Under the pieces are notes generated by a model. That model was not told where the DNA came from, made no database searches, and saw only the letters and a program-made list of their open reading frames with translations. DNA of 17,900 nt from Caryophanales bacterium UBA1624 (GTDB taxonomy: Bacteria; Bacillota_I; Bacilli_A; RFN20; CAG-826): the NCBI GenBank assembly GCA_002321395.1, contig DCMK01000003.1, forward strand, positions 17,858 to 35,757, read 5' to 3'. Both the position numbers and the translations under genes were made by a program. Positions 1 to 6,930 of the stretch are shown here, piece by piece (within the stretch, counting starts at the first letter, position 1; every line of letters starts with the position of its first letter).

Positions 1-923
1 TCGAGCATGCTTTGGGCTTGGATGAGGGACCTTTCGAATTCGGCTTTGTCCTGGCTCCGAAGCGTGGAGAACAGGAAGCCGCTGAAAAGGCAGAGGATCG
101 CGACCAGAAGCGAGAAGCAGCAGGCGATGAGGGTCGGGAAGCGGGCGACTTCCCCCGTGGCCAGATAATCCAAAAACACGGGGACCAGGAATCCGATCCC
201 AAGCCCGGCGAAGAGCAAAAAGAACAAGGAATAGAACGCCATGGGGCGGTATTTCCGGAATAGCCCCCCGATCGTTTTGAGCACCTTGAACCCATCGCGG
301 AAGGTATGGAGCTTGGAATAGCTCCCCTCCGGGCGGTCGCGGTAGGTGATGGGAAGGCTCGACATGAGCAGATTCCGGTCGGCGGCGTGGGCAGTCATCT
401 CGGTCTCGATCTCAAACCCTTTGGAGGAAATCGCGAAGGTCTTCACGAAACGGTAGGAGAAAGCGCGGTACCCCGTCATGACGTCTTTGACGCGGGTGTG
501 GAAAAGATGGTTGATCTGGAAGCGGACCAGGTCGTTCCCAAAGTTGTGGAAGGCGCGCTTGTTCTCGGTGTAATAGGCCCCGGAGAGGCGGTCCCCCACG
601 ACCATGTCCGCATTCTCCTGCTTAACCCGGCGGACCATTTCGGGGGCGGTCTCCAGCCCATAGGTATCGTCCCCATCGACCATCAGATACACTTCCGCGT
701 CGATGTCCCGGAACATCGTCCGGACGACGTTCCCTTTGCCTTGGCGCGTCTCTTTCCTTACGATGGCCCCGGCTTTCCGGGCCTCTTCGGCGGTGGAGTC
801 GGTGCTGTTGTTGTCATAGACGTAAACGGTGGCGTTAGGAAGGTATTTTTTGGCGTCGGAAACCACTTTGGCGATGGTGATGGCTTCGTTGTAGCAAGGA
901 ATCAAAACGGCGATTTCGTCCAT
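1..923 (-). CDS. GT2 polyprenyl-phosphate sugar transferase (dolichol-phosphate mannosyltransferase-like), 3' end cut by window edge
   Basis: About 307 codons are visible, reading from ATG at 923 to the left edge. The N-terminus (MDEIAVLIPCYNEA) is the classical start of a GT-A family 2 nucleotide-sugar binding domain. A DNNSTDST stretch near residue 40 and the metal-binding motif VDGDDTY near residue 80 follow. Near residue 105 is GDRLSG, and MTGYRAFS and GFEIETEM follow, as in DPM1/GtrB enzymes. Two hydrophobic segments lie near the visible C-terminus (AFYSLFFLLFAGLGIGFLVP and a second about 25 residues later), as in membrane-anchored GtrB/DPMS relatives. By family knowledge it would move a sugar from a nucleotide donor to polyprenyl phosphate at the inner membrane face. 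A strong AAGGAGG lies 7 nt before the ATG. The gene starts 11 bp after the stop of the GT-C-like gene, so the two form one operon. Confidence 0.9.
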   Translation of the reverse strand, partial: MDEIAVLIPCYNEAITIAKVVSDAKKYLPNATVYVYDNNSTDSTAEEARKAGAIVRKETRQGKGNVVRTMFRDIDAEVYLMVDGDDTYGLETAPEMVRRVKQENADMVVGDRLSGAYYTENKRAFHNFGNDLVRFQINHLFHTRVKDVMTGYRAFSYRFVKTFAISSKGFEIETEMTAHAADRNLLMSSLPITYRDRPEGSYSKLHTFRDGFKVLKTIGGLFRKYRPMAFYSLFFLLFAGLGIGFLVPVFLDYLATGEVARFPTLIACCFSLLVAILCLFSGFLFSTLRSQDKAEFERSLIQAQSML

Positions 924-934
924 GGGTCTCCTCC

Positions 935-2728
935 TTACACATGCAGCGGCGCGTACCAAGGGCAAACGCTGACGTATGCGACAATGCTAGCCATAACGAA
1001 GCAAGAAACAAGACCGATTTGGAAAACGGAGTTCAATTTGCCTAGCCGCGGGTTGGAGATGCCCTCCCCCGCTTGGACGTCGCTGCCCAGAAGCGCGCCG
1101 AACCCCAAAAGGAAGGTCGGGATGTAACGGATATCGCAATTGCAGGTATAGGGGGACTGATGGACGAACCAAACAATCCACCCCCAATTGGCGATGAGGA
1201 TCGAGGCGATCGATAGGCTCTTCCTCCAGTCCGCCGGCTTTCTTTTTTGGATAAGGAAGAAGACCAAACGAATGGGGATCATGGCCAATACATAGAGGAC
1301 CAGCAGAACCGCGGAGGCGTAAAGGACGGAGAGCTGCCAATAGGAATGGCCCCATTGGTATTCGTTGTAGAGGGCTTTCTTCAAGACGTTGCTGGTCAAG
1401 GAAACGTCTTGGACCATGTCCCATTTCGGGTATTGGAAGTGATAGACGAAGATGGACCAAAAAGTCTCTTCGTTGGGCCATAGGAAGCAGGCTTGGAAAA
1501 GGGGCATGGTGATGAGGAGCCTTTGGTTTTTGGCGTCAGAGAAGAAGAAGATGTCCTGCCCGAAGCGGATTTTGCTGTAGATGGGCCAAAAAAGGCCGAT
1601 GGGGAAGACGATGAGGGCGAAGCAAAATCCCTGCAGAAGGAGCTTAATCCAAGGGGTATGCAAAGAGATCCCTTGCCCTTTGCTTTCGGCTACCGCGTCT
1701 AGGAAGGCGATCAAAAGCATCGGGAGGATCGCCAAGGCGACGATCGCCCCGCCGAGCTTGCAGGACATGGATAGCCCGATGTCCAAGGCGCAGAGGCAGC
1801 AGCTCTTCCAGTCCCGCTTCTTCCGGAAAACGATGGCCCGGTATAAGGCGGCGAAGCCGAAGAAGGCGGACATGCCATCGTTGTTGTCCCAATTGGCGAA
1901 GAAGAAGAACATAGGGCAGAAAACGATGCACGCATAAGCCAAGGGAAGGGCCTTCCCTTTCAAACCCAAGGCCTTCAGGGCTTTGTAAACGTAGTAATAG
2001 GTGAACCAAACCAGGCCCGTCCAAAGGATGCGGTTGGCCTCGAACAGGGCCCATTCCGTATTGGTCATGGCGTAGGAATTGATGTCGACGTTGCCTTCGG
2101 CCCCGTGGATCAAAAGGGAATTCAGCTTCATGAAGAAGCCGGTGGCCATGTAAAAGGTCTTGGGCTGATACCTCTCCCCCACGGCGGAGAAGGAGAAATC
2201 ATAGGCCCCATCGCGGTAGATGATCTCGGGGACCCGCCCCGTCCGGAAGGCGGTCATGATGAGCCCGAAATGGCCCGACCCCCCATCGAGGGCCCCATCG
2301 GCCATCAGGTATTGCCCCGAGGTCGAGGCGTAATAATCGTCGTGCTGGTTCCAGTGGCGGCCATAATCCCAAATGGGGGTCGAGAAGGAATAGCACATCG
2401 CCGTGGACATGGCCAAAAAGGCCAATAGGACGCAGGCGTTCCGGGCATTGAGCCTCCCTTTTGCGTAAAGCCACATGCCCCAGCAAAAGATCCCAGCGTC
2501 CAACAAGCCGCAGAAAACCCGGAAGAGGATCAAACGGATATTCCAATACCCCGCATCGGCGCTGGTGTAGGTCGGAGAGGTTTTGAAGCAGAAGGCGAAA
2601 TAAACCGCATAGAGAAAAACGACGCACCCCAAGGCGAAGCAGATCCACTTTCCGTGGCGTTTGAAATAGGAAAGCGTTCTATCCCACGCAAGGCGGAGGT
2701 TATTTTTCAAAGAGGAACCATTTTCCAT
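935..2728 (-). CDS. Polytopic membrane glycosyltransferase, GT-C-like
   Basis: This 597-residue protein has roughly ten or more hydrophobic helices beginning near residue 29. After the first helices comes a long extracytoplasmic loop holding RHWNQHDDYYAS, an acidic/His cluster of the kind that forms the active site in loop 1 of GT-C enzymes. By family knowledge such enzymes transfer a sugar from a polyprenyl-phosphate donor to a glycan, lipid or protein on the outer membrane face. The adjacent GT2 gene could supply that donor, which supports the reading. I cannot name a specific family (GT39/GT83 type or an uncharacterised one) or substrate. The start at 2728 is the only sensible Met. It has no ribosome binding site but sits 11 nt downstream of an extended -10 promoter, so the transcript is predicted to be nearly leaderless. 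Confidence 0.8.
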   Translation of the reverse strand: MENGSSLKNNLRLAWDRTLSYFKRHGKWICFALGCVVFLYAVYFAFCFKTSPTYTSADAGYWNIRLILFRVFCGLLDAGIFCWGMWLYAKGRLNARNACVLLAFLAMSTAMCYSFSTPIWDYGRHWNQHDDYYASTSGQYLMADGALDGGSGHFGLIMTAFRTGRVPEIIYRDGAYDFSFSAVGERYQPKTFYMATGFFMKLNSLLIHGAEGNVDINSYAMTNTEWALFEANRILWTGLVWFTYYYVYKALKALGLKGKALPLAYACIVFCPMFFFFANWDNNDGMSAFFGFAALYRAIVFRKKRDWKSCCLCALDIGLSMSCKLGGAIVALAILPMLLIAFLDAVAESKGQGISLHTPWIKLLLQGFCFALIVFPIGLFWPIYSKIRFGQDIFFFSDAKNQRLLITMPLFQACFLWPNEETFWSIFVYHFQYPKWDMVQDVSLTSNVLKKALYNEYQWGHSYWQLSVLYASAVLLVLYVLAMIPIRLVFFLIQKRKPADWRKSLSIASILIANWGWIVWFVHQSPYTCNCDIRYIPTFLLGFGALLGSDVQAGEGISNPRLGKLNSVFQIGLVSCFVMASIVAYVSVCPWYAPLHV

Positions 2729-2739
2729 GATGCGGTCCG

Positions 2740-2748
2740 ATTATACCA
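2740..2748 (-). promoter_or_regulatory. Extended -10 promoter of the glycosyltransferase operon
   Basis: On the minus strand the sequence reads TGGTATAAT, a perfect -10 hexamer with the TGn extension. Only 11 nt separate the hexamer from the ATG at 2728. The predicted start site is near 2733, leaving a 5' leader of about 4 nt with no Shine-Dalgarno. No recognisable -35 hexamer lies 16-18 nt upstream; the position is occupied by a palindrome. Confidence 0.65.
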
Positions 2749-2761
2749 CGAGCCTTCCTTT

Positions 2762-2784
2762 TTTCTCCCTGGGCCAGGGAGAAA
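2762..2784. promoter_or_regulatory. 23-bp perfect palindrome, probable operator
   Basis: TTTCTCCCTGG and CCAGGGAGAAA flank a single central G, giving 11-bp arms without mismatch. The centre (2773) falls at about -40 from the start site predicted for the glycosyltransferase promoter, where a -35 box would be. That is the usual position of a class II activator site, and a repressor site is equally possible. Neither side is followed by a T-tract in the direction of transcription, so it is not an intrinsic terminator. It lies in the divergent gap between the glycosyltransferase operon and the tRNA. Confidence 0.6.
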
Positions 2785-2849
2785 GAAAGAAATCATAGAG
2801 AAAAGAAGAAAATGGGTTACAATTACCACCGCCTTAAAAAGGCAATCGT

Positions 2850-2934
2850 GCGGACATGGCGTAATTGGTAGCCGCGATAGACTTAGGATCTATTGGTTCA
2901 CTCCGTGCAGGTTCGAGTCCTGTTGTCCGCACCA
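2850..2934 (+). tRNA. tRNA-Leu (anticodon UAG), CCA encoded
   Basis: The acceptor stem GCGGACA (2850-2856) pairs perfectly with TGTCCGC (2924-2930), followed by discriminator A and encoded CCA. The anticodon arm is ATAGA / loop CTTAGGA / TCTAT, giving anticodon TAG, which reads CUN Leu codons. There is a long variable arm as expected for class II tRNA-Leu. The T arm is GCAGG / TTCGAGT / CCTGT. A weak -10-like TACAAT at 2818-2823 could drive it. A short hairpin GCCTT-AAA-AAGGC (2831-2843) lies in the leader. Confidence 0.95.
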
Positions 2935-2946
2935 AAGGAAGCAAGT

Positions 2947-2969
2947 GCCCCGGAAGGGGCGTTTTCTTT
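2947..2969 (+). terminator. Intrinsic terminator after tRNA-Leu
   Basis: GCCCC-GGAA-GGGGC forms a 5-bp GC stem with a GNRA-like tetraloop, followed by GTTTTCTTT. It lies 12 nt beyond the tRNA 3' end. Confidence 0.75.
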
Positions 2970-3052
2970 CTCCCTAAGCGCAGCGCCGGGAAGCCAAGGG
3001 GCCAGGGGAATGGCCTTTGCGCAAAAAGCATGGGTCGCTTTGTCTAGAGTGT
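2970..3052. other. Intergenic spacer between tRNA terminator and accessory island
   Basis: I see no gene here. A weak hairpin GGCCA-GGGGAA-TGGCC (3000-3015) is followed by only three T. Base composition changes from GC-rich to AT-rich from about 3050, the likely left limit of the accessory island. Confidence 0.4.
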
Positions 3053-3175
3053 CTAACTTAAGGTTGCCCGTGCAATTGCAGAGGGTGTCTTTCCAAAGAA
3101 GCCGGGTTCTTTAATTGTATCCCCCTTAATCTCTGTGTTATCGAAATAGTCCGGTATGCTGTATCTGCTTTCCGT
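3053..3175 (-). pseudogene. Possible 40-codon remnant with a lost start codon (ACG)
   Basis: Just downstream of the broken endonuclease gene an AAGGAG motif stands about 8 nt before an ACG codon at 3175. The frame then stays open for 40 codons to TAG at 3053 and begins ESRYSIPDYFDNTEIKG. The composition looks coding-like, and the spacing is what would be expected if an ATG had mutated to ACG. I recognise no family. The alternative is chance: the same frame is also open upstream as an antisense-of-nothing overlap inside the endonuclease gene. Confidence 0.22.
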
Positions 3176-3191
3176 GGCCCTTTCTCCTTTT

Positions 3192-4088
3192 CTATAGAAC
3201 GTATTTATCGGAAGTGAGCTTCCAAATTTCAGCGTTCTTCTCGTTGTCATAACCGCCGCACATATACACGCCAAGGAACCTTCTATATTTGTTTCCTAAA
3301 GCATCTTTATACTTTAAGAATACGACTCTTTTAGTCGCATGATCTAGATCCCACTGAGCATCTCCAGGATTTTTCCCTTTTCCATCTTTTCCAGTTCCGC
3401 TCTCATAAACGATAGATAGGTCTTCGTTTATGGTGTTTATCCATCCGTTTCTGTCGGACCCGTTAAAGGAAAGAGTAGGGGACCAAATCGTCACCCCGTT
3501 TATGGGATAGGTTGATTTTCGCCAACCGCGAAGGTCTTTTCCAAAGACGTGGATGATATTCTTCATGGTAGTTAGGTTATCTCCACGCATGAGATATCCT
3601 CGTTTGAGGATGTTCGCCATCTTGGAGTCTTCATCATAATCCCAACGGATCGGTTGTCCCAGATTATCTAAAGCGAGCTTGATTTCCGATACTACTTGGT
3701 CGATTGAACGATTTAACTGCTCAATGCTTTTTGCTCCGCCATCATCGTTGAAAATTTTCACTCGTTTAAATGTAATGACAGAAAAGCTATCCGCGATTGT
3801 GGAATCCAATATAGCGGTTCTAATCGCTTCGGCTCTTGCACCATCTCTAAGACATTGACCGTCGCCGCTGTGGTACCATTCATCGACTTCGATAGCGAAT
3901 TTGATTTGCGGAAAATACATATCGATATATCGGGTGTTTCCTTCGCTGTCTTTGACGTATTGCTGAGTTGCAAACTCAACTTCAGAGTTGTTTATTTTGT
4001 TTCAGATGGAATTGATAACATACGTCTCGTATTTCTTATTTGTCCCTCTCGATAATGAGCGGACTACGTAATCAAGTTTAGATGACAT
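3192..4088 (-). pseudogene. PvuRts1I-like modification-dependent restriction endonuclease, interrupted by an in-frame TGA
   Basis: Reading from ATG at 4088 (AAGGGA about 8 nt upstream) the frame is open for 28 codons, hits TGA at 4004-4002, and then runs to TAG at 3192, for 298 codons in all. That is close to the length of PvuRts1I (about 293). The N-terminal half has the Vsr-like nuclease pattern of this family: VIN at 24-26, TQQYV at 41-45, D56-x-YFPQ, and the core E67-x-D69-E70 with H73. The C-terminal half matches the family's SRA-like base-flipping domain: RWDYDED at 148-154, a TIWSP segment, a GWINTINED segment, and RRFLGVY near 269. By family knowledge these enzymes cut DNA with 5-hydroxymethylcytosine or its glucosylated form, as in T-even-like phages. 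TGA at codon 29 could be TGG (Trp) with one base changed. The first Met after it (codon 57) is inside the nuclease core and would not give an active enzyme. The gene is AT-rich compared with its neighbours, a sign of transfer. Family recognition is from memory of the PvuRts1I sequence. Confidence 0.75.
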
Positions 4089-4142
4089 AGAGTTCCCTTT
4101 TTGTCGGCGATCGAAGTGTTTTTTGCTACTTCAAAAGATTAA

Positions 4143-5069
4143 TCAAATAAGAAAAATCCTCGGTTCGAAGCGAGGCATTAATTCTCCAATTGATGTGAAA
4201 CATTTGAGAAGCGTTTGGCATCTGACCTCGCCTGTACCTTGCATCAGTTTCCTGAGCTTTTCAATCTCCACTTGGTTCGGGGATTTCATTTTGGGCGCCA
4301 TCCTCGGCGTCTCGTTGCACCTTTTGTTCCACCTCGCCCCCTGGGCGGCGAGGTCGGCGAGGGAATAGAATTTCAGGGGTCTGCAGAACCTCTCCTGGTC
4401 GATCCTGTGGCTCCTCTCGACTTTGCCGTTGTGCTCGGGTGCCCTCGGGCGGATGAATTTGTGGCGACCGCCGATCTCGAGGCAAAACCGCTCGAGGAAA
4501 TTCGGGCCGTCCCTGCAGACGGCGGAAAAGCCGCCCCCTTTGGCGCGCGCCCTGTCGGAGAACTCGAAGCCGTTGTCGGTCTGCATCTCCTTCGGCTTGT
4601 ATCCGAAGAAGGCGATCGCCTTCTTGAGCCCCTCGACGGTTTCGTGCATGGAATGCTCGCTGGCGTAATGGAGGAGCCTCTTCCTGGTCGCCTCATCGAG
4701 GTAGGTGTACTGGTAGAACCTGCCCTCGAGGCCCGGGGCTTTGCATTCGGACGGCACGTATTTCACGTCGATCTGCCATTTATCGCCGGGGTTCTCCGGG
4801 GTGTGGCACTTCTTGTCGTGCTTTTCCTTCCTGTTCCTCTTGTAAGGCTCGTGGCCATCGAGCCTTTTAAGGCGTCTCAGAGCCGTCGAGTACGACGCCT
4901 GGCACCCTTCGAAGCCGTTGAGCCTGACCCAGATGTCCACCGAGCTGCAGCCGTTCCTCTTCGCCTGGTCGCGGAGGCATTTTATCTTGTAGGCCGTCTC
5001 TTTGGGCGTCTTCCTCGGGTGATCCGATTTAGGCGTGTGGGGGCATCCCCTTTTTTGTTTTTGCCAAAA
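4143..5069 (-). pseudogene. IS481-like DDE transposase, N-terminus missing
   Basis: An open frame of 308 codons runs from just after a TGA (5072-5070) to TGA at 4143. The rve/integrase catalytic core is complete. Counted from the GTG at 4940, D58 lies in DKWQIDVKYV, D122 in QTDNGFEF and E175 in APEHNGKVERSH, the D-D-E triad. Such enzymes insert and excise insertion sequences. The expected N-terminal helix-turn-helix is absent. There is no ATG, GTG or TTG between 5069 and 4940, so the natural start has been lost and the element is probably dead. About 30 C-terminal residues after LRKLMQGTGE look like read-through into flanking DNA. I could not find convincing terminal inverted repeats; ACATTTG...GTTTG near 4200 and TCATTTG...GTTTG near 5148 (minus) are only weakly alike. 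The element sits upstream of the endonuclease gene and may have separated it from its promoter. Confidence 0.75.
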
Positions 5070-5160
5070 TCATTGCAGGGCCAGGATGCCTTTATTCTTT
5101 AGCGATTTTGTCTCGAATCATTTGAAACTGAACAAACCTTTGGGGCAAATGATCTGCGGT

Positions 5161-5436
5161 TTATTCTTCACACAACAACTTGCGAAAAGAGCAATGGCGC
5201 GCATCCATTAACGATCTTGAGCAGCTGTTTTTATCATTGGATTTATTTTCGGACCAAATTGCCTCTCTCGAATTCTTCTCGTCGCTTTTGGATATCTTCG
5301 CTCCAAGGAAGATACAGTAGATGCTCCCTACGGCCACGAAGATGGCAATCGCTGGCCATAGAATGGCGTCGAGTATTTCCAGTATCGGCTGGATGACCGG
5401 GTAGAAATCGACGTCTGCCAATATGATTGTTTTCAA
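5161..5436 (-). CDS. Small membrane protein resembling conjugative-element pilin-like (TrbC/VirB2-type) proteins
   Basis: This 91-residue ORF starts with TTG at 5436, fixed by an excellent AAGGAGG 7 nt upstream. An amphipathic start is followed by one clear membrane segment at about residues 25-46 (ILWPAIAIFVAVGSIYCIFL), then a short charged stretch GAKISKSDEKNSREA. That pattern (PVIQPILEILDAILWP... then GAKxxK) resembles small membrane proteins of Gram-positive conjugative elements. The expected second hydrophobic segment is missing: after residue 60 the sequence becomes hydrophilic and Ser/Asn/Cys-rich, as if frameshifted or fused to foreign DNA by the adjacent insertion sequence. Probably a decayed remnant. 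It diverges from the Fic gene across the CCGATA array. The functional call is tentative. Confidence 0.45.
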   Translation of the reverse strand: MKTIILADVDFYPVIQPILEILDAILWPAIAIFVAVGSIYCIFLGAKISKSDEKNSREAIWSENKSNDKNSCSRSLMDARHCSFRKLLCEE

Positions 5437-5462
5437 ACTCTTTCCTCCTTTTTTAGATTGTT

Positions 5463-5556
5463 CCGATAACTAATATCGTCTTATACCGATAATTGATATT
5501 GTTCCGATAATAAAGCACAATAGTACCGATAGAGGTGTCATATATGTATATCGGAA
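5463..5556. promoter_or_regulatory. Array of CCGATA repeats in the divergent intergenic region
   Basis: CCGATA occurs on the plus strand at 5463, 5486, 5504 and 5526, mostly as (T)TCCGATAA or TACCGATA. A fifth, inverted copy TATCGGAA lies at 5549-5556, overlapping the first codons of the Fic gene. Starts are 18-23 bp apart, near two helical turns. The first copy forms an inverted repeat CGATA-actaa-TATCG (5464-5478). The array covers both divergent promoters, so it is probably an operator set, with the HTH-bearing Fic protein as the obvious candidate ligand. Confidence 0.65.
5493..5521 (+). promoter_or_regulatory. Candidate promoter of the Fic gene
   Basis: TTGATA (5493-5498), a 17-nt spacer and CACAAT (5516-5521). 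The start site would fall near 5528, about 16 nt before the ATG. A CCGATA repeat (5504-5509) lies between the two hexamers and another at the start site, so a bound protein would block transcription. Confidence 0.35.
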
Positions 5557-6473
5557 CGAAAGAAGTAGCTGAGCGATGGGGAATCTCGGAAAGACGGATC
5601 CGGGCCCTCTGCCGGAACGGCAAGATTGACGGTGCTGTCCTAGATGGCAAGACATGGAAGATTCCTAGCGATGCCAAGAAGCCAGCCGATGGCAGAGAAT
5701 CTGCCGAAGACATTCTTTCAACCATAGCTGAATTGAAGCAGAAACTTGATTCGCTTCGTCCTCTTACTCCAGACGAAGCCAAAGCACTGAACGAACAATT
5801 CGCCATCGAATACACCTACAATTCCAACGCCATCGAAGGCAACACGCTGACTCTTCGGGAAACGGATCTCGTCCTCCGTGGGTTGACCATCGATAAGAAG
5901 CCTTTGAAGGATCATCTCGACGTTGTCGGACACAAAGAGGCATTCGACTTCGTCTTCCAACTTGTGAAAGACAAGGAACCTCTTTCCGAAAACGTCATCA
6001 AGCAGATTCATTTCCTGGTATTGGGAAGAGATGTCCAACACAGAGGGGTATATCGTAGCGTTCCCGTCTACATCTCCGGCGCTAAGACTCAGGCAGCTGA
6101 ACCCCTGTTGATTCCAGAGAAAGTCCAGGAGCTTCTTGAGTGGTATCAAACAAATACAGAAGACGACTTCCTCACGAAGATCGCCCTGTTCCATCTCCGT
6201 TTCGAGTCCATCCACCCATTCATCGACGGGAACGGCAGAACCGGACGACTCTTGGTGAACTTAGAGCTCATGAAGCTCGGCTACCCTCCCGTCGACATCA
6301 AGTTCACGGATAGAACTGCCTATTACAAGGCGTTCGATTCTTACGCCGAAGTCGGTTCCCCGAAGGCGATGTTCAAGCTTTTCGCGAAGTACCTGACCGA
6401 ACGCCTGAGAAGATACATAGAAACCGTGAAGATGGCAGAGAAGGTATCCGAACAGAGACAAAGAATGGAATAG
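5544..6473 (+). CDS. Fic-domain AMP-transferase-like protein with N-terminal DNA-binding domain and inhibitory motif
   Basis: 309 residues from ATG at 5544. AGAGGTG 6 nt upstream favours this start over the GTG at 5535. Residues 1-42 form a MerR/excisionase-like winged helix (MYIGTKEVAERWGISERRIR... KTWKIP). A short coiled segment (54-72) follows. S94-N-A-I-E98-G99-N matches the [S/T]xxxE[G/N] inhibitory helix of class II (N-terminally autoinhibited) Fic proteins. The catalytic motif H224-PFIDGNGRTGR-235 is complete with its His and all ATP-anchoring residues. By family knowledge such enzymes transfer AMP to protein hydroxyls. No separate antitoxin is needed because inhibition is in cis. The HTH suggests it represses its own promoter through the CCGATA array. 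The target is unknown. Confidence 0.88.
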   Translation: MYIGTKEVAERWGISERRIRALCRNGKIDGAVLDGKTWKIPSDAKKPADGRESAEDILSTIAELKQKLDSLRPLTPDEAKALNEQFAIEYTYNSNAIEGNTLTLRETDLVLRGLTIDKKPLKDHLDVVGHKEAFDFVFQLVKDKEPLSENVIKQIHFLVLGRDVQHRGVYRSVPVYISGAKTQAAEPLLIPEKVQELLEWYQTNTEDDFLTKIALFHLRFESIHPFIDGNGRTGRLLVNLELMKLGYPPVDIKFTDRTAYYKAFDSYAEVGSPKAMFKLFAKYLTERLRRYIETVKMAEKVSEQRQRME

Positions 6474-6592
6474 TCTCTGTCTTATCTCGTCATGCGGGTT
6501 TCCCGCTGCTGGCTTTGTCGGAGAAGAAGCCGACGCAAATTGCGCCAATCCCTTATCCCGCTATGCAAGAGAGATGCTTTAATAATCTATTT

Positions 6593-6611
6593 GCACATAT
6601 ATAGCACATAT
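6593..6611. repeat. Tandem GCACATAT direct repeat upstream of the toxin-antitoxin operon
   Basis: GCACATAT occurs at 6593-6600 and 6604-6611, 11 bp apart (one helical turn), in AT-rich DNA about 65 bp before the antitoxin start. It is a plausible operator for a ribbon-helix-helix antitoxin, which typically binds short repeats spaced by one turn. No convincing -35/-10 pair can be assigned around it. Confidence 0.4.
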
Positions 6612-6675
6612 TTTGTTTGCCTTCATTTCCCTTAAATCTCATAATGATGGCGGATGCAAGCAAGGAGGCCTATAT

Positions 6676-6930
6676 ATGGCAAGCGTAAATGTCACAATTC
6701 GGATGGATGCGGATGACAAGGCCCAGGCGGAGAAGCTCTTCTCCGAACTGGGGCTCACGATGAACGCCGCGTTCAATATGTTCGCCAAGCAATCCATCAG
6801 AGAGCAGGGCATCCCCTTCAAAGCCACAAAGAACGCCGGCGTCCAATATTTGGATAGAAAGACACTCATTGAGATGTCGGAGAAGTCAGACAAAAAGTAT
6901 CATAAAGCCTATGAGGAACTAGCGAAATGA
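6676..6930 (+). CDS. RelB/DinJ-family antitoxin
   Basis: 84 residues. The start at ATG 6676 is fixed by AAGGAGG at 6662-6668, 7 nt upstream; the frame is open further upstream without a better site. Residues 3-45 (ASVNVTIRMDADDKAQAEKL... GLTMNAAFNMFAKQ) are the ribbon-helix-helix DNA-binding and dimerisation domain typical of RelB/DinJ proteins. Residues 46-84 form the toxin-wrapping tail. It would neutralise the toxin encoded immediately downstream and autorepress the operon. The stop TGA overlaps the toxin start in ATGA, indicating translational coupling. The family normally pairs with RelE/YafQ-type mRNA interferases, but here the partner is a Doc protein. Confidence 0.88.
   Translation: MASVNVTIRMDADDKAQAEKLFSELGLTMNAAFNMFAKQSIREQGIPFKATKNAGVQYLDRKTLIEMSEKSDKKYHKAYEELAK

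Noticed and set aside
306..1127. 273-codon plus-strand ORF at the left end
   Set aside because: It runs antisense across the two glycosyltransferase genes, including their junction, and has no family features.
2762..2784. The palindrome as an intrinsic terminator
   Set aside because: No T-tract follows it on either strand; it is followed by purines in both transcription directions.
2911..2934. tRNA-Leu 3' end as an integration site with a duplicated copy downstream
   Set aside because: I found no second copy of the tRNA 3' end by eye in the island or at its right limit, and no integrase gene is present.
4002..4004. TGA read as Trp (mollicute code) or as selenocysteine in the endonuclease gene
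   Set aside because: TGA terminates pstS and the RelB-like gene at family-correct ends, and TGG is used throughout for Trp. No SECIS-like hairpin was noticed and the family has no Sec.
5055..5085. A AAA AAG slippery heptamer upstream of the transposase frame, suggesting programmed -1 frameshifting as in IS3 elements
   Set aside because: The heptamer is in frame with a short ATG ORF, but a -1 slip leads into the third frame, not the transposase frame, which would need +1. The short ORF is not recognisable as a transposase N-terminus.
4215..5102. 295-codon plus-strand ORF opposite the transposase
   Set aside because: It is the antisense shadow of the GC-rich transposase gene. The minus strand carries the complete D-D-E motif set.
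5463..5556. CCGATA repeats as a CRISPR array
   Set aside because: The repeat unit is only 6-9 bp, spacing is 18-23 bp with no unique 30-bp spacers, and no cas genes are present.
6494..6506. GCGGG-TTT-CCCGC hairpin after the Fic gene as a terminator
   Set aside because: The following bases are TGCTGGC, with no run of T.
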